This document shows positions 23,785 through 32,783 of a stretch of DNA of 32,783 bases, one piece after another. The notes under the pieces were generated by a model. It did not search any database. It worked only from the letters and a program-made list of their open reading frames with translations, and had not been told where the DNA came from. The DNA is from Acidobacteriaceae bacterium (GTDB lineage: Bacteria; Acidobacteriota; Terriglobia; Terriglobales; Acidobacteriaceae). Position numbers and translations under genes: made by a program. Each line of letters opens with the position of its first letter. The stretch's first letter is position 1. The stretch spans positions 1-32,783 of the forward strand of contig JASHOC010000057.1 in the NCBI GenBank assembly GCA_030041305.1. The letters run 5' to 3'.

Positions 23785-24878
23785 AGGGTGAGCCGCTCCG
23801 CATAGTTTTGAGCGATCCATTCGCGATAGGCCCCGGTGCGGACGCTCGCAACCCAGGCGGCGTTGTCGAGATACCAGCGCACGGTTTTGCGCAGGCCGGC
23901 CTCGAAAGGCTGTGCGGGCGTCCAGCCCAACTCGCGGGTGATTTTGCGGGCGTCGATGGCGTAGCGGCGGTCGTGACCGGGCCGGTCTTCAACAAAGGTG
24001 ATGAGGCTGCGGCGCGAGGCGGCCGCGGGCCGGGGGGAAAATTCGTCGACGAGATCGCAAATGGCGGTAACGACGTCGACGTTTGCGCGTTCGCTCGAGC
24101 CACCGATGTTGTAGGTGGCGCCGGGCTGGCCGCGTTCAAGAACGGCGCGGATGGCGGCGCAATGGTCGTCGACGAAGAGCCAATCGCGAACGTTTTTGCC
24201 GTCGCCGTAGACAGGGAGGGACTTGCCTTCGAGGGCGTTGAGGATCATGAGGGGGATGAGTTTCTCAGGGAATTGAAAGGGGCCGTAGTTGTTGGAGCAG
24301 TTGGTGGTGAGCACGGGCAGGCCGAAGGTGTGGCAATAGGCGCGGACGAGGTGGTCCGAGCCGGCTTTGGAGGCGGCGTAGGGGCTGTTGGGCGCGTAGG
24401 GGGTGGTTTCGCAGAAAGCGGGATCGGCGGCGCCGAGGGAGCCGTACACCTCGTCGGTGGAGACGTGGAGAAAGCGGAAGCCGGCGCGATCGGCGGCGCC
24501 AAGCGATGACCAGTAAAGCCTTGCCTGCTCCAGAAGGACGAAGGTTCCGTGCACGTTGGTGCGGATAAAGGCGTTGGGAGCGACAATGGAGCGATCCACG
24601 TGGCTTTCCGCGGCGAAGTGGACGATGGCGCGGGGATGGTGCTCACGGAGCACCGCGGCGATGAATTCAGGGTCGCAAATGTCGCCACGAACAAAGGTGT
24701 AGCGGGGGTCGCTTTCGAGGGTGGCGAGGTTGGCGGGGTTGCCAGCGTAGGTGAGCAGGTCGAGATTGACGATACGCGAGGAGGAGGATTGGAGCCAGGT
24801 GAGGATGAAGTTGGAGCCGATAAAGCCCGCCCCGCCGGTAACGAGGACTGCATCGCGCGTGGTCGATCCGCCGGCCAT
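23781..24878 (-). CDS. rmlB: dTDP-glucose 4,6-dehydratase
   Basis: RmlB turns dTDP-glucose into dTDP-4-keto-6-deoxyglucose. The 365-residue protein is a short-chain dehydrogenase with the NAD-binding [13 protein letters not shown] near the start, [12 protein letters not shown] carrying the catalytic Thr-Asp-Glu, and the [15 protein letters not shown]yr-Lys pair. [20 protein letters not shown] and [13 protein letters not shown] complete the family pattern. The ATG at 24878 is chosen; a TTG five codons upstream is in frame. It is the first gene of an rmlBA unit, divergent from gltB, with about 280 bp between. Confidence 0.96.
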   Translation of the reverse strand: MAGGSTTRDAVLVTGGAGFIGSNFILTWLQSSSSRIVNLDLLTYAGNPANLATLESDPRYTFVRGDICDPEFIAAVLREHHPRAIVHFAAESHVDRSIVAPNAFIRTNVHGTFVLLEQARLYWSSLGAADRAGFRFLHVSTDEVYGSLGAADPAFCETTPYAPNSPYAASKAGSDHLVRAYCHTFGLPVLTTNCSNNYGPFQFPEKLIPLMILNALEGKSLPVYGDGKNVRDWLFVDDHCAAIRAVLERGQPGATYNIGGSSERANVDVVTAICDLVDEFSPRPAAASRRSLITFVEDRPGHDRRYAIDARKITRELGWTPAQPFEAGLRKTVRWYLDNAAWVASVRTGAYREWIAQNYAERLTL

Positions 24879-25157
24879 AAGCACACGTTCCAAAATACAC
24901 TATGGGGACGCGGAAGGACGGGCGCGGCGGGGTAAACCATTTTGTGGAACGGAGTTCTGCGGCGAAATTCATTTTTCGGTATATTAGAAGGAAGCGTAGT
25001 CCCGGATGCGGCCGGACCTGCTTGAGCGACCTGCTTGAACAAGGACCTGAGCGATTTCTTCTGGCTGGAATCGCATAGCGCCTGTGTCTTTCCGGGTGTT
25101 TCCGCCGGGGATTTTTTCAGCATTCTGCACCACCGAGCACATTCGAAAAGGGCAGCC

Positions 25158-28100
25158 ATGGATACACAGAGTCGCCGTCTTTGCACACCGGGCCCGCAGG
25201 GACTCTATCACCCGCAAAACGAGCACGACGCCTGCGGCATGGGACTGGTCGCCAGCATTCGCGGAGAAAAGAGCCACGACATTATCCGCAAGGGGCTGGA
25301 GGTGCTGATCAACCTGACGCATCGCGGGGCCTGCGGCTGCGACCCGCAGACGGGCGACGGCGCGGGGATCCTGATTCAGATTCCGCACGCGTTTTTTGTG
25401 CGCGAATGCGGCGAGCTGGGAATGCAATTGCCGGAGCCGGGCGCCTACGGGGTAGCGATGTGCTTTTTGCCCGTGGAGCGGCACAGCCGGCTGCAGTGCG
25501 AGGGCGTGTTCGAGAGGATCGCGCAGGAAGAGGGTTGCAAGATTTTGGGCTGGCGCGACACGCCGGTGAACGGTGACGCGATCGGCCGCCAGGCGCGCAA
25601 CTCGCAGCCGTATATCGAGCAGCTTTTTGTGTCGCGGCCGGAAGAAATGGACGAGGAAAGCTTTGAGCGGCTGCTCTTCCGCATCCGGCGGCGCACCGAG
25701 AACGAGATTGCGGACTCGGAGATGGAGGACAAGGAGTCGTTTTACGTTCCCTCGTTCTCCTGCCGCACGATCATCTACAAAGGGCTGATGCTGGCTCCGC
25801 AGATCGAGAAATTTTACTTCGAGCTGGCGAATCCGCTGGTGACGAGCGCGCTGGCGCTGATTCACCAGCGCTTCTCGACGAACACGTTTCCGAGCTGGAA
25901 GCTGGCGCACCCCTACCGGTACGTGGCGCACAACGGCGAGATCAACACCATTCGCGGCAATATCAGCTGGTTGAGCGCGCGGCAGTCGGTGATGAGGAGC
26001 CCGCTGCACGGAGACACGATCGGCGAGCTGTTCCCGATCATCACGCCGGGTGGGAGCGATTCGGCTTCGCTGGACAATGCGGTCGAGTTTTTGTATCAGT
26101 CGGGGCGGTCGCTGCCCCACGTGATGGCGATGCTGATTCCCGAGGCGTGGGCCGGCAACCCGGACATGGACGAGGACAAGCGCGCGTTTTACGAATACCA
26201 TGCGTCGCTGATGGAGCCGTGGGACGGGCCGGCGGCCATTGCCTTTACGGACGGGCGGGTGATTGGCGCGACGCTCGACCGCAACGGACTGCGGCCGGGC
26301 CGCTACATCGTGACCAAGGACGACATCGTGGTGCTCGCTTCGGAAGCGGGCGTGCTTGACGTTCCAGCCGAAGACATTTTGAAGAAAGGCCGCTTGCAGC
26401 CGGGCCGCATGTTCCTGGTGGACACGGTCGAGCAGCGCATTATCTCGGACAGCGAGATCAAAAAACAGCTGGCGGGGCGGCAGCCTTACGCGGATTGGTT
26501 GAAGCAGGAGCAGATTACGATCGACGTGCTGCCAGAGCCGGCGCGTGTGATCGGTTCGAATCCGGAGACGCTGCTGCGGCGGCAGCGCGCCTGCGGATAC
26601 AGCGAAGAGGATTTGCGCATCCTGCTGCTGCCGATGGCCGCCAAGGGCGAGGAGCCGGTGGGCTCCATGGGAACGGACGTGCCGCTGGCGTGTTTGTCGG
26701 ACCAGCCGCAGCCGCTGTTCAACTACTTCAGGCAACTGTTTGCGCAGGTGACGAATCCGCCTATCGATCCCATTCGCGAAGAACTAGTGATGTCGCTGAT
26801 CAGCTACATCGGCAATGAGCGCAACATTCTGGACGAGAAGCCGGAGAACTGCCACACGCTGAAGCTGCCGCATCCGCTTTTGACCAACCGCGACCTGGAA
26901 AAACTGCGCCGCGTTTCGTCGGGGGATCTGCTGGCGACCACGCTGCCGGCGCTGTTCCGCGCCGCCGACGGCGAGGCCGGGCTGCGGCACTCGCTCGAGG
27001 ACCTGAGCGCGCGCGCTTCGCACGCGGTGAATTCAGGCTACACGCTGCTGATTCTGTCGGACCGCGGCGTGGATGCGACCTACGCGCCGATTCCCAGCCT
27101 GCTGGCCATGGCGGCGGTGCATAACCGGCTGGTGCGCGAGGAAACGCGCACCCAGGTGGCGTTGATCATCGAGAGCGGCGAACCGCGCGAGGTGATGCAC
27201 TTTGCCCTGCTGATCGGCTACGGGGCAAGCGCGGTGAATCCATATCTGGCCATCGAGACAATTCATGATTTGAAGCGGCGCGGCATGTTGCCGGAGAAGA
27301 TTTCGGCCGAATACGCGGAGAAGAACTACATCAAGGCGATCAATAAAGCGCTGCTCAAGACGATTTCGAAGATGGGCATTTCGACGCTTCAGAGTTATCG
27401 CGGCGCGCAGGTCTTCGAAGCAGTGGGACTGGACAAGTCGCTGGTGGACGCGTATTTTCCGGGCACCGCGTCGCGCATCGAGGGCGTGGGACTGGGGGTG
27501 CTGGCGCGCGAGGCGCAGATGAAACACACCTACGCCTTTCAGCCGCTGACGGAGTCGGAGACGGACCTCGTGGTGGGCGGGCAATATCAGTACCGTGAGG
27601 GCGGCGAGTACCACTTGCTGAATCCCCTGACGATCAGCAAGGTGCAGCACGCGGTGCGCGCGAACAACGCGGCGACTTTCCAGGAATACACGGATTTGAT
27701 CGACGACCAGAACCGGAACCTCTCCACATTGCGCGGGCTCATGAAGCTGAAATACGCGGACAAGCCGATCGCGATCGAGGAAGTGGAGCCGGCAAAGGAA
27801 ATTGTGAAGCGGTTCACGACCGGCGCCATGAGCTTCGGGTCGATCAGCAAAGAAGCACACGAGACCCTGGCGATTGCGATGAATCGCATTGGCGGCATGT
27901 CGAACACGGGCGAGGGCGGCGAGGACGAAGCGCGGTTCAAGCGCGATGAGAACGGCGACTCGCGGCGCAGCGCCGTCAAGCAGGTGGCGAGCGGGCGCTT
28001 TGGCGTCACGACGAATTACCTGGTGAACGCCGACGAACTGCAGATCAAGATGGCGCAGGGGGCAAAGCCCGGCGAGGGCGGGCAGTTGCCCGGGCACAAA

Positions 28101-29756
28101 GTGGACGAGGTGATCGCGAAGACGCGGCACTCGATTCCCGGAGTGGGACTGATTTCGCCGCCGCCGCATCACGATATTTACTCGATTGAAGACCTGGCGC
28201 AGTTGATCTACGACTTGAAGAATGTGAATCCCAAGGCGCGAATCGCGGTGAAGCTGGTTTCGGAAGTGGGCGTGGGCACGGTGGCCGCGGGGGTTTCGAA
28301 AGCGCATGCGGACGTCGTGCTGATTTCCGGCGACACCGGCGGGACGGGCGCTTCGCCGCTCAGCTCGATCAAGCACGCGGGCCTGCCCTGGGAGCTGGGC
28401 CTCGCCGAGACACAGCAGGTGCTGCTGTTGAACGACCTGCGCAGCCGCATCCGCGTGCAGACCGATGGCAAGCTGCAGACCGGGCGCGACGTGGTGATTG
28501 CGGCGCTGCTGGGGGCCGAGGAGTTCGGCTTCGCCACCATGCCGCTGATCTCGATGGGCTGCATCATGATGCGCAAGTGTCACCTGAACACCTGCTCGGT
28601 GGGCATTGCGACGCAGGACCCGGTGCTGCGCGCGCGCTTTACGGGCACGCCGGAGCACGTCATCAACTTCTTTTTCTTTATCGCCGAGCAGATGCGGCAG
28701 CACATGGCGAAGCTGGGCTTCCGCACCGTGGACGAGATGGTGGGGCGCGTGGACAAGATCGATGCGTCGATCGCCGAAGCGCACTGGAAGGCGAAGGGAA
28801 TCGATCTCTCGTCGATTCTCTACTCGCCTTCGCTGCCCGCGCGCGTGGCGCGGCGCCGCGTGCAGCCGCAGGACCACGGCTTGCACCAGGCGCTCGATCA
28901 TGTGCTGATCGACGAAGCCAAACCGGCGCTTGAAACCGGAACGTCGGTGACCGGCAGCTTTGCGATCCGCAACCTGCACCGCACCGTGGGCGCCATGCTG
29001 GGTGGGGAAATTGCGCGGCGCTACGGGTCGGCGGCATTACCCGACGGCGCAATTCACTACCGGTTCCATGGTTCGGCGGGGCAGAGCTTCGGCGCGTTTG
29101 TGCCCAAGGGCATGACGCTCGAACTCGAAGGCGACGCCAACGATTACCTGGGCAAGGGGCTCTCCGGAGGCCGCATCATTGCATACCCGCCGAAGACCTC
29201 GAGCTTTTTGCCCGAGGAGAGCATTTTGGTGGGCAACGTGGTGCTCTACGGCGCCACCAGCGGCGAGGCGTTCCTGAACGGCATCGCGGGCGAGCGGTTT
29301 GCGGTGCGCAACTCCGGAGCGACGGCGGTGGTGGAAGGCGTAGGCGACCATGGCTGCGAATACATGACCAACGGGCTGGTGGTGGTGCTGGGCTCGACGG
29401 GCCGCAATTTTGCCGCCGGCATGAGCGGCGGGATCGCGTACGTGTACGACGACCAAGGCGATTTTTCGGCGCGGCGCTGCAACAAGGCGAGCGTGGATCT
29501 GGAACCGCTGATCGATGGCGCGGACGTGGAGCTGGTGCGCGGCCTGTTGGAGCGGCATCGGGACCTGACGGGCAGCCCGCGCGCGGCTTGGGTGCTGGAG
29601 CACTTCTGCGACGCCCAGCCGAAATTTATCAAGGTGTTTCCGCACGAGTACAAGCGGGTGCTGGGCGTAGCCCGGGCCACGGAGATTTACGCTTCTCCGA
29701 TTGATTCGTCGCCCCTGGTGACGGCAGCAACATCAGCAGAGGTGCGGCATGGGTAA
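25158..29756 (+). CDS. gltB: glutamate synthase, large subunit
   Basis: The large subunit takes the amide nitrogen of glutamine, channels ammonia and makes glutamate from 2-oxoglutarate. The 1532-residue protein has a 25-residue propeptide that should be removed to free catalytic Cys26 ([12 protein letters not shown]). The class II amidotransferase domain follows, then the central domain, then the FMN-binding synthase domain (about 850-1220) with [13 protein letters not shown] and [14 protein letters not shown]. The 3Fe-4S cysteines are C1135, C1141 and C1146. A C-terminal beta-helix carries repeated G-x-G turns ([25 protein letters not shown]). AAAAGGG precedes the ATG at 25158; the frame is open 41 codons further upstream without family similarity. 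It overlaps gltD by 8 bp. Confidence 0.97.
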   Translation: MDTQSRRLCTPGPQGLYHPQNEHDACGMGLVASIRGEKSHDIIRKGLEVLINLTHRGACGCDPQTGDGAGILIQIPHAFFVRECGELGMQLPEPGAYGVAMCFLPVERHSRLQCEGVFERIAQEEGCKILGWRDTPVNGDAIGRQARNSQPYIEQLFVSRPEEMDEESFERLLFRIRRRTENEIADSEMEDKESFYVPSFSCRTIIYKGLMLAPQIEKFYFELANPLVTSALALIHQRFSTNTFPSWKLAHPYRYVAHNGEINTIRGNISWLSARQSVMRSPLHGDTIGELFPIITPGGSDSASLDNAVEFLYQSGRSLPHVMAMLIPEAWAGNPDMDEDKRAFYEYHASLMEPWDGPAAIAFTDGRVIGATLDRNGLRPGRYIVTKDDIVVLASEAGVLDVPAEDILKKGRLQPGRMFLVDTVEQRIISDSEIKKQLAGRQPYADWLKQEQITIDVLPEPARVIGSNPETLLRRQRACGYSEEDLRILLLPMAAKGEEPVGSMGTDVPLACLSDQPQPLFNYFRQLFAQVTNPPIDPIREELVMSLISYIGNERNILDEKPENCHTLKLPHPLLTNRDLEKLRRVSSGDLLATTLPALFRAADGEAGLRHSLEDLSARASHAVNSGYTLLILSDRGVDATYAPIPSLLAMAAVHNRLVREETRTQVALIIESGEPREVMHFALLIGYGASAVNPYLAIETIHDLKRRGMLPEKISAEYAEKNYIKAINKALLKTISKMGISTLQSYRGAQVFEAVGLDKSLVDAYFPGTASRIEGVGLGVLAREAQMKHTYAFQPLTESETDLVVGGQYQYREGGEYHLLNPLTISKVQHAVRANNAATFQEYTDLIDDQNRNLSTLRGLMKLKYADKPIAIEEVEPAKEIVKRFTTGAMSFGSISKEAHETLAIAMNRIGGMSNTGEGGEDEARFKRDENGDSRRSAVKQVASGRFGVTTNYLVNADELQIKMAQGAKPGEGGQLPGHKVDEVIAKTRHSIPGVGLISPPPHHDIYSIEDLAQLIYDLKNVNPKARIAVKLVSEVGVGTVAAGVSKAHADVVLISGDTGGTGASPLSSIKHAGLPWELGLAETQQVLLLNDLRSRIRVQTDGKLQTGRDVVIAALLGAEEFGFATMPLISMGCIMMRKCHLNTCSVGIATQDPVLRARFTGTPEHVINFFFFIAEQMRQHMAKLGFRTVDEMVGRVDKIDASIAEAHWKAKGIDLSSILYSPSLPARVARRRVQPQDHGLHQALDHVLIDEAKPALETGTSVTGSFAIRNLHRTVGAMLGGEIARRYGSAALPDGAIHYRFHGSAGQSFGAFVPKGMTLELEGDANDYLGKGLSGGRIIAYPPKTSSFLPEESILVGNVVLYGATSGEAFLNGIAGERFAVRNSGATAVVEGVGDHGCEYMTNGLVVVLGSTGRNFAAGMSGGIAYVYDDQGDFSARRCNKASVDLEPLIDGADVELVRGLLERHRDLTGSPRAAWVLEHFCDAQPKFIKVFPHEYKRVLGVARATEIYASPIDSSPLVTAATSAEVRHG

Positions 29757-31233
29757 GGACACCGGTTTCCTGGAGATTCAACGCGAACAGCCGACGCGGC
29801 GCAAAGCGAGCGAGCGCATCAACGACTGGTTTGAGATTTACGAGCCGTTTCCCGAGGAAAAGCAGCGGGAGCAGGGCGCGCGGTGCATGGACTGCGGGGT
29901 GCCGTTCTGCCATACCGGCTGCCCGGTAAACAACCTCATTCCGGACTGGAACGACCTCGTTTATCACAACCGATGGGAAGCGGCGATCCGGCGGCTGCAC
30001 TCGACCAACAATTTTCCCGAGTTCACGGGGCGCATCTGCCCGGCGCCCTGCGAGGCCGCATGCGTGCTGGGCATCAATGCGCCGCCGGTTTCGATCAAAC
30101 TGATCGAGCGCTCGATTGTCGATCGGGCCTGGGACGAGGGCTGGATTCATCCCGAGCCGCCCGAGCAGGCCACGGGCAAGCGCGTGGCGGTGGTAGGCAG
30201 CGGACCGGCGGGGCTGGCGGCGGCGCAGCAGTTGCGGCGCGCGGGCCACTCGGTAACCGTTTACGAGAAGAACGACCGGATCGGCGGATTACTGCGCTAC
30301 GGGATTCCGAATTTCAAGCTGGAAAAACACGTGCTCGATCGGCGCATCCAGCAGATGAAGGCCGAGGGCGTGATCTTCCTGACCAATGCGCACGTGGGCG
30401 TGAATATTCCCGTGGAGTCGCTCACCGAGCACTACGACGCCATTCTACTGTGCGGGGGCGCGGAGCATCCGCGCGACCTCCCCATCCCAGGACGCGAGCT
30501 CAACGGCATTCACTTTGCCATGGATTTTCTGCCGCAGCAGAACCGGCGCTGCGAAGGCGACGACGAAGATGCGATCCTCGCCTCGATGAATGCCGCTGCG
30601 CCCATTCTCGCCACGGGGAAACACGTCATCATCATTGGCGGCGGTGACACCGGCGCGGACTGCCTGGGAACCACGCACCGACAGCACCCCAAGAGCGTGC
30701 ACCAGTTCGAAATTATGCCCCAGCCGCCGGCGGAGCGCGCGCCGTCGACGCCGTGGCCGCTGTGGCCGCTGCAATTGCGCACCGAAGGCGCGCACGAGGA
30801 GGGCGGCATCCGCGATTGGAGCATCAACAGCCTCAAGTTCACCGGCGACGAGCACGGCAACGTGAAGCAATTGCACGCGGTGCGCGTAGGGCCTCCGCCC
30901 AGGTTCGAAGCCATGGCGGGCACCGAGTTCACCATGGACGCGGACCTGGTGCTGCTGGCCATGGGCTTCCTGGGGCCGGTGCGCACAGGCATGATCGAGC
31001 AGTTGGGCGTGAAGCTCGATAACCGCGGCAACGTGGCGACGACCGACTACATGTCTTCGGTGGAAGGCATCTTTGCCGCCGGGGATATGCGGCGTGGGCA
31101 ATCCCTGGTGGTGTGGGCCATCAGCGAGGGACGCAAGGCCGCCGCAGCAGTGAACGACTATCTCGCCGCCAAGGAGGCTTTGCCGGCCCGGACGGGGCAC
31201 ATGGGCGCGCATGGGGCGGCGGCGCGGGCCTGA
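29749..31233 (+). CDS. gltD: glutamate synthase, small subunit
   Basis: The small subunit takes electrons from NADPH and passes them through FAD and iron-sulfur clusters to GltB. The 494-residue protein has an N-terminal Cys-rich part ([17 protein letters not shown], then [12 protein letters not shown]) for 4Fe-4S clusters. The FAD-binding [17 protein letters not shown] lies at about 145-160 and a NADPH-binding [15 protein letters not shown] near 300. [19 protein letters not shown] closes the FAD site. The last about 15 residues ([15 protein letters not shown]) look like a loose tail. It starts 8 bp before the gltB stop, so the two are translated together. It converges on higA, 44 bp downstream. 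Confidence 0.97.
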   Translation: MGKDTGFLEIQREQPTRRKASERINDWFEIYEPFPEEKQREQGARCMDCGVPFCHTGCPVNNLIPDWNDLVYHNRWEAAIRRLHSTNNFPEFTGRICPAPCEAACVLGINAPPVSIKLIERSIVDRAWDEGWIHPEPPEQATGKRVAVVGSGPAGLAAAQQLRRAGHSVTVYEKNDRIGGLLRYGIPNFKLEKHVLDRRIQQMKAEGVIFLTNAHVGVNIPVESLTEHYDAILLCGGAEHPRDLPIPGRELNGIHFAMDFLPQQNRRCEGDDEDAILASMNAAAPILATGKHVIIIGGGDTGADCLGTTHRQHPKSVHQFEIMPQPPAERAPSTPWPLWPLQLRTEGAHEEGGIRDWSINSLKFTGDEHGNVKQLHAVRVGPPPRFEAMAGTEFTMDADLVLLAMGFLGPVRTGMIEQLGVKLDNRGNVATTDYMSSVEGIFAAGDMRRGQSLVVWAISEGRKAAAAVNDYLAAKEALPARTGHMGAHGAAARA

Positions 31234-31277
31234 ACGGTGGTGGCCAGGTCAGCGGAGCGAGAGCGTTGACGTCCCGC

Positions 31278-31559
31278 TTACGCCGCCGCAAGTCGCTTGA
31301 GCTTGATTCGCTTCGCGGAAACCTGGGCGAGATCGTAGTGGGCCTGCTGCGTCATCCAACTCGTGGCGCTGCCGCCGAACACTTGCGATAGCCTGACCGC
31401 CATCTCCGGCGAGATGCCGCGTCTGCCATTGACCAATTGAGAGAGCGTGGTGCGCGTGACGCCGAGGGCGCTCGCCGCTCGCGTGATCGTGAGTCCGAGC
31501 GGCTCAATGCACTCGTGCAGAACTGTCTCGCCTGGATGGGGCGGATTCTTCATCGGCAT
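31278..31559 (-). CDS. higA: HigA-type antitoxin
   Basis: The 93-residue protein belongs to the HigA/VapI group of helix-turn-helix antitoxins: [20 protein letters not shown], then the DNA-binding [20 protein letters not shown], then the dimer part [20 protein letters not shown]. It would neutralise HigB and repress the operon. It begins 12 bp after the higB stop, in the toxin-first order typical of higBA. The ATG at 31559 has GAGGAG upstream; this ribosome binding site lies inside a small hairpin and overlaps the toxin stop codon (see 31560-31573). Met3 at 31553 is an alternative start. Confidence 0.93.
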   Translation of the reverse strand: MPMKNPPHPGETVLHECIEPLGLTITRAASALGVTRTTLSQLVNGRRGISPEMAVRLSQVFGGSATSWMTQQAHYDLAQVSAKRIKLKRLAAA

Positions 31560-31573
31560 GGAGGATTCTCCTC
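31560..31573 (-). promoter_or_regulatory. hairpin hiding the higA ribosome binding site
   Basis: On the transcript GAGGA (31573-31569), loop GAA and UCCUC (31565-31561) form a 5-bp stem ending one base before the higA start codon. The 5' arm is the Shine-Dalgarno sequence and contains part of the higB UGA. A ribosome finishing higB would open it, so antitoxin translation may depend on toxin translation. Confidence 0.5.
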
Positions 31574-31850
31574 AGTGTTGACCGAGGTAGTCAAGATCCA
31601 ATGCGTCGCCGTCCGTAAATCGAAATACGACGCGCCAATTAGCGTGGACAGTAATGGCCCAGAAACCTTCGCGGTCGCCTTCCAGACGGTGAAGCCTGAA
31701 ACCCGGCAGGTTCATATCGTTTACCGAATCCGCCGCGTCAAGCCGGGCCAGATTGTTGCGCAGCTTTCCGACCAGTTCCGCAGGCAAGCCGCGTGGATCA
31801 TCATCCTCGAAGAGTCGCTTCAGCCCTTTGTGCCGGAACGATCTGATCAC
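31572..31850 (-). CDS. higB: HigB-type toxin
   Basis: The 92-residue protein is a HigB/RelE-superfamily killer: it starts MIRSFRHKGLKRLFEDDDPRGL and contains LPGFRLHRLEGDREGFWAITVHANWRVVFRF, the conserved core of the type II toxin that cuts mRNA on the ribosome. The length is normal and the basic and aromatic residues expected near the active site are present, so it looks intact. The GTG at 31850 is the only start that gives the full family N-terminus; no ribosome binding site precedes it. A promoter with its -10 box only five bases upstream suggests a leaderless message. pyrE ends 30 bp upstream on the same strand. Confidence 0.93.
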   Translation of the reverse strand: MIRSFRHKGLKRLFEDDDPRGLPAELVGKLRNNLARLDAADSVNDMNLPGFRLHRLEGDREGFWAITVHANWRVVFRFTDGDALDLDYLGQH

Positions 31851-31855
31851 GATCG

Positions 31856-31884
31856 ATTGTAACGCGTTACGTAACGGATCTCAA
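31856..31884 (-). promoter_or_regulatory. higBA promoter with nested palindromic operator
   Basis: On the minus strand TTGAGA (31884-31879), a 17-base spacer and TACAAT (31861-31856) form a good housekeeping promoter. The spacer holds two overlapping 12-bp perfect palindromes, CGTTACGTAACG (31865-31876) and GTAACGCGTTAC (31859-31870), sharing one half-site; the second runs into the -10 box. This is where a HigA repressor would be expected. The -35 box overlaps the pyrE stop codon. Confidence 0.75.
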
Positions 31885-32492
31885 CGGGCGCCCGGCGCGC
31901 GGCGCACGTGTTCGGCGCGGACTTCGTTCGCCGTGAAAAGGCGAAAGAAAGGGCTGCCGTGCGCAGCACCCTCGACGGCCGGGCGGCCGTTGGCCTCCTC
32001 GCGCTCCACGATGCAGACCACGGCCGCCACGCGCATCCCCGCCTCCTCGGCGGCCTGAATCGCAGCGATAGTGGAAGCGCCGGTGGTGCACACATCGTCC
32101 ACAATCACCACGCGCGCCCCTTCGCGGCAAAAGCCCTCGATGCGGCGGCCGGCGCCGTGCGCCTTTTCGGCCTTGCGCACCAGGAACCCGTGCAGCAGCG
32201 GTGCGCCGGGATGCTCGATGGCCCGCCAGGCGCTGGCCGTGGCCACGTTCGACACGATGGGGTCGGCCCCCAGGGTCAGCCCGCCCACAGCCTCGGCGTC
32301 GATGCCGTTTTCCTCCAAAAGTTCAAGCACGGAGTGTCCCGTCAGCCGGCCGCCTTCGGCGTGCAACGTGGTGATCCGGCAGTCGATGTAGTAATCGCTG
32401 GTTCCACCGGAAGAGAGCTTGAACTGGCCCAGCCGGAAACTTAGGCGGGCGAGGAGCGGCAGGAGTTGTTGAGCGTGGGATGCGGTTGGCAT
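31881..32492 (-). CDS. pyrE: orotate phosphoribosyltransferase
   Basis: PyrE joins orotate to phosphoribosyl pyrophosphate to give OMP in pyrimidine synthesis. The 203-residue protein has FKLSSGGTSDYYIDCR near its start, GGLTLGADPIVSNVA, FLVRKAEKAHGAGRRIEG with the catalytic Lys, and the PRPP-binding VVIVDDVCTTGAST. The ATG at 32492 is chosen from homology; the frame is open 80 codons upstream, through heptamer repeats and the IS end, without similarity. No ribosome binding site is visible, and TACAAT lies seven bases before the ATG. higBA follows 30 bp downstream on the same strand, but has its own promoter. Confidence 0.95.
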   Translation of the reverse strand: MPTASHAQQLLPLLARLSFRLGQFKLSSGGTSDYYIDCRITTLHAEGGRLTGHSVLELLEENGIDAEAVGGLTLGADPIVSNVATASAWRAIEHPGAPLLHGFLVRKAEKAHGAGRRIEGFCREGARVVIVDDVCTTGASTIAAIQAAEEAGMRVAAVVCIVEREEANGRPAVEGAAHGSPFFRLFTANEVRAEHVRRAPGAR

Positions 32493-32512
32493 CAAGGTGA
32501 TTGTAAAAGAAT

Positions 32513-32540
32513 AGGGAACAGGGAATAGGGAATAGGGAAC
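32513..32540. repeat. heptanucleotide tandem repeat before pyrE
   Basis: Four 7-bp units AGGGAAC, AGGGAAT, AGGGAAT, AGGGAAC are followed by an irregular AGGAGGGAAGG. The array lies 20 bp upstream of the pyrE start codon. It has the same period as the array at 6356-6418 but a different sequence. Confidence 0.85.
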
Positions 32541-32586
32541 AGGAGGGAAGGAACGGAAGACTTGTGGTAGCTTGAACCAATTACCC

Positions 32587-32668
32587 AAGTGGGGTAGCTC
32601 CCTTAATACAGTAGACTCAAGATATTGTGGTTCGCGCGTCTGAAGTTTCAAAACAGCTTGATTATCCA
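32587..32668 (+). repeat. 82-bp inverted repeat, right copy (IS1595-type element end)
   Basis: Identical to the reverse complement of 115-196. It points outward (rightward), carries the element tip near 32591 and the transposase start GTG at 32627, and ends where a second element begins at 32669-32671. Confidence 0.95.
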
Positions 32669-32689
32669 CCCAGGGCAAACGCATCTTAA
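32627..32689 (+). pseudogene. IS1595-type transposase remnant, interrupted after 14 codons
   Basis: From the GTG at 32627 fourteen codons equal those of the transposase at 1-156 (minus strand). After the Pro codon at 32666-32668 the sequences part, and the frame stops at TAA 32687-32689 inside the inserted element. The rest of this transposase may lie beyond the second insertion sequence, off-window. Confidence 0.8.
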
Positions 32690-32783
32690 ACGCTATATGC
32701 AGCGGGAGATAGTGGGGATGAGATGGGGACATGGAGAGTCCCCTGAGCTATTTCGCCGAGTTGAAGGACCCGCGGGTGGAGCG
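32669..32783 (+). mobile_element. ISAs1-family element, left end (cut by window end)
   Basis: The break in the IS1595 copy is followed by CAGGGCAAACGC at 32671, a CAGGG-type tip compatible with ISAs1-family ends as I recall them, and then by the start of an ISAs1-like transposase 60 bp further on. The right end, target duplication and length cannot be seen. Confidence 0.6.
32731..32783 (+). CDS. ISAs1-family transposase, N-terminus (cut by window end)
   Basis: From the ATG at 32731, 17 codons are visible: MESPLSYFAELKDPRVE and the first two bases of a likely Arg codon. The FAELKDPRVER pattern is the N-terminal hallmark of ISAs1-family (H-repeat-associated) transposases, just before their conserved His and DDE region. 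GGGGAC precedes the ATG as a weak ribosome binding site. The call rests on a short peptide. Confidence 0.65.
   Translation, partial: MESPLSYFAELKDPRVE

Noticed and set aside
22888..24878. A complete dTDP-rhamnose operon
   Set aside because: Only rmlA and rmlB are present; no rmlC or rmlD frame is in the window.
24945..24960. Sigma-54-like sequence TGGAACGGAGTTCTGC before gltB
   Set aside because: The distance between the GG and GC pairs is one base too long, which RpoN does not tolerate.
24984..28979. Very long open frames on the minus strand opposite gltB (about 580 and 650 residues)
   Set aside because: They are antisense to a fully recognisable gltB in GC-rich DNA, have His/Arg/Gln-rich composition and match no family; mirror frames of this kind are expected.
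115..32668. Calling the whole window a composite transposon
   Set aside because: The cargo is core metabolism, the far ends of both IS copies are off-window, and no target duplication can be checked; only the inverted repeat itself is supported.

Overview
The window is about 33 kb of GC-rich bacterial chromosome, densely coding. I infer an Acidobacteriota-like soil organism (moderate confidence). The grounds are a fused homocysteine methyltransferase/methylenetetrahydrofolate reductase, a BshB1-type bacillithiol deacetylase, many single-domain receivers and GGDEF proteins, and the tesA/ybbA/ybbP neighbourhood. No rRNA, tRNA or CRISPR array was seen.

Layout. Positions 1-196 hold the start of an IS1595-family transposase (minus strand, cut by the window edge). 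Then come a CorC/HlyC-type membrane protein and two divergent diguanylate cyclases (346-4823), the second behind a FliA-like promoter. Next are riboflavin synthase, an SGNH esterase and a divergent LolD/FtsX-type ABC exporter (4917-9744), then xseB and the fused methionine/folate enzyme (9763-11954). A lipoprotein, BshB1 and thioredoxin (12189-15033) form a possible thiol-redox group. They are followed by an Hsp15-type S4 protein and a 109-residue protein of unknown function behind a sigma-54-like promoter. A receiver / PAS-histidine kinase / receiver island (16147-18516) has a kinase with an eroded ATPase domain. A double zinc-ribbon membrane protein, UvrC with two family-atypical insertions, and an OmpA-type lipoprotein behind a second sigma-54-like promoter follow (19057-22765). 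Then come rmlA-rmlB, gltB-gltD, a higB-higA toxin-antitoxin pair and pyrE (22888-32492). The right edge (32587-32783) carries the inverted copy of the IS1595 end, interrupted by the start of an ISAs1-family element.

Most genes are housekeeping (nucleotide, riboflavin, methionine, glutamate, dTDP-sugar, DNA repair). The less ordinary content is regulatory and mobile. It includes an 82-bp perfect inverted repeat at the two window ends and nested insertion sequences. It also includes three alternative-sigma promoter candidates, a compact higBA control region with nested palindromes and an apparently leaderless toxin start, and heptanucleotide tandem repeats in front of two genes. I saw no single multi-gene system that is clearly new. 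The best candidates for something undescribed are the receiver/pseudo-kinase/receiver island, the sigma-54-linked 109-residue protein, and the higBA control layout.
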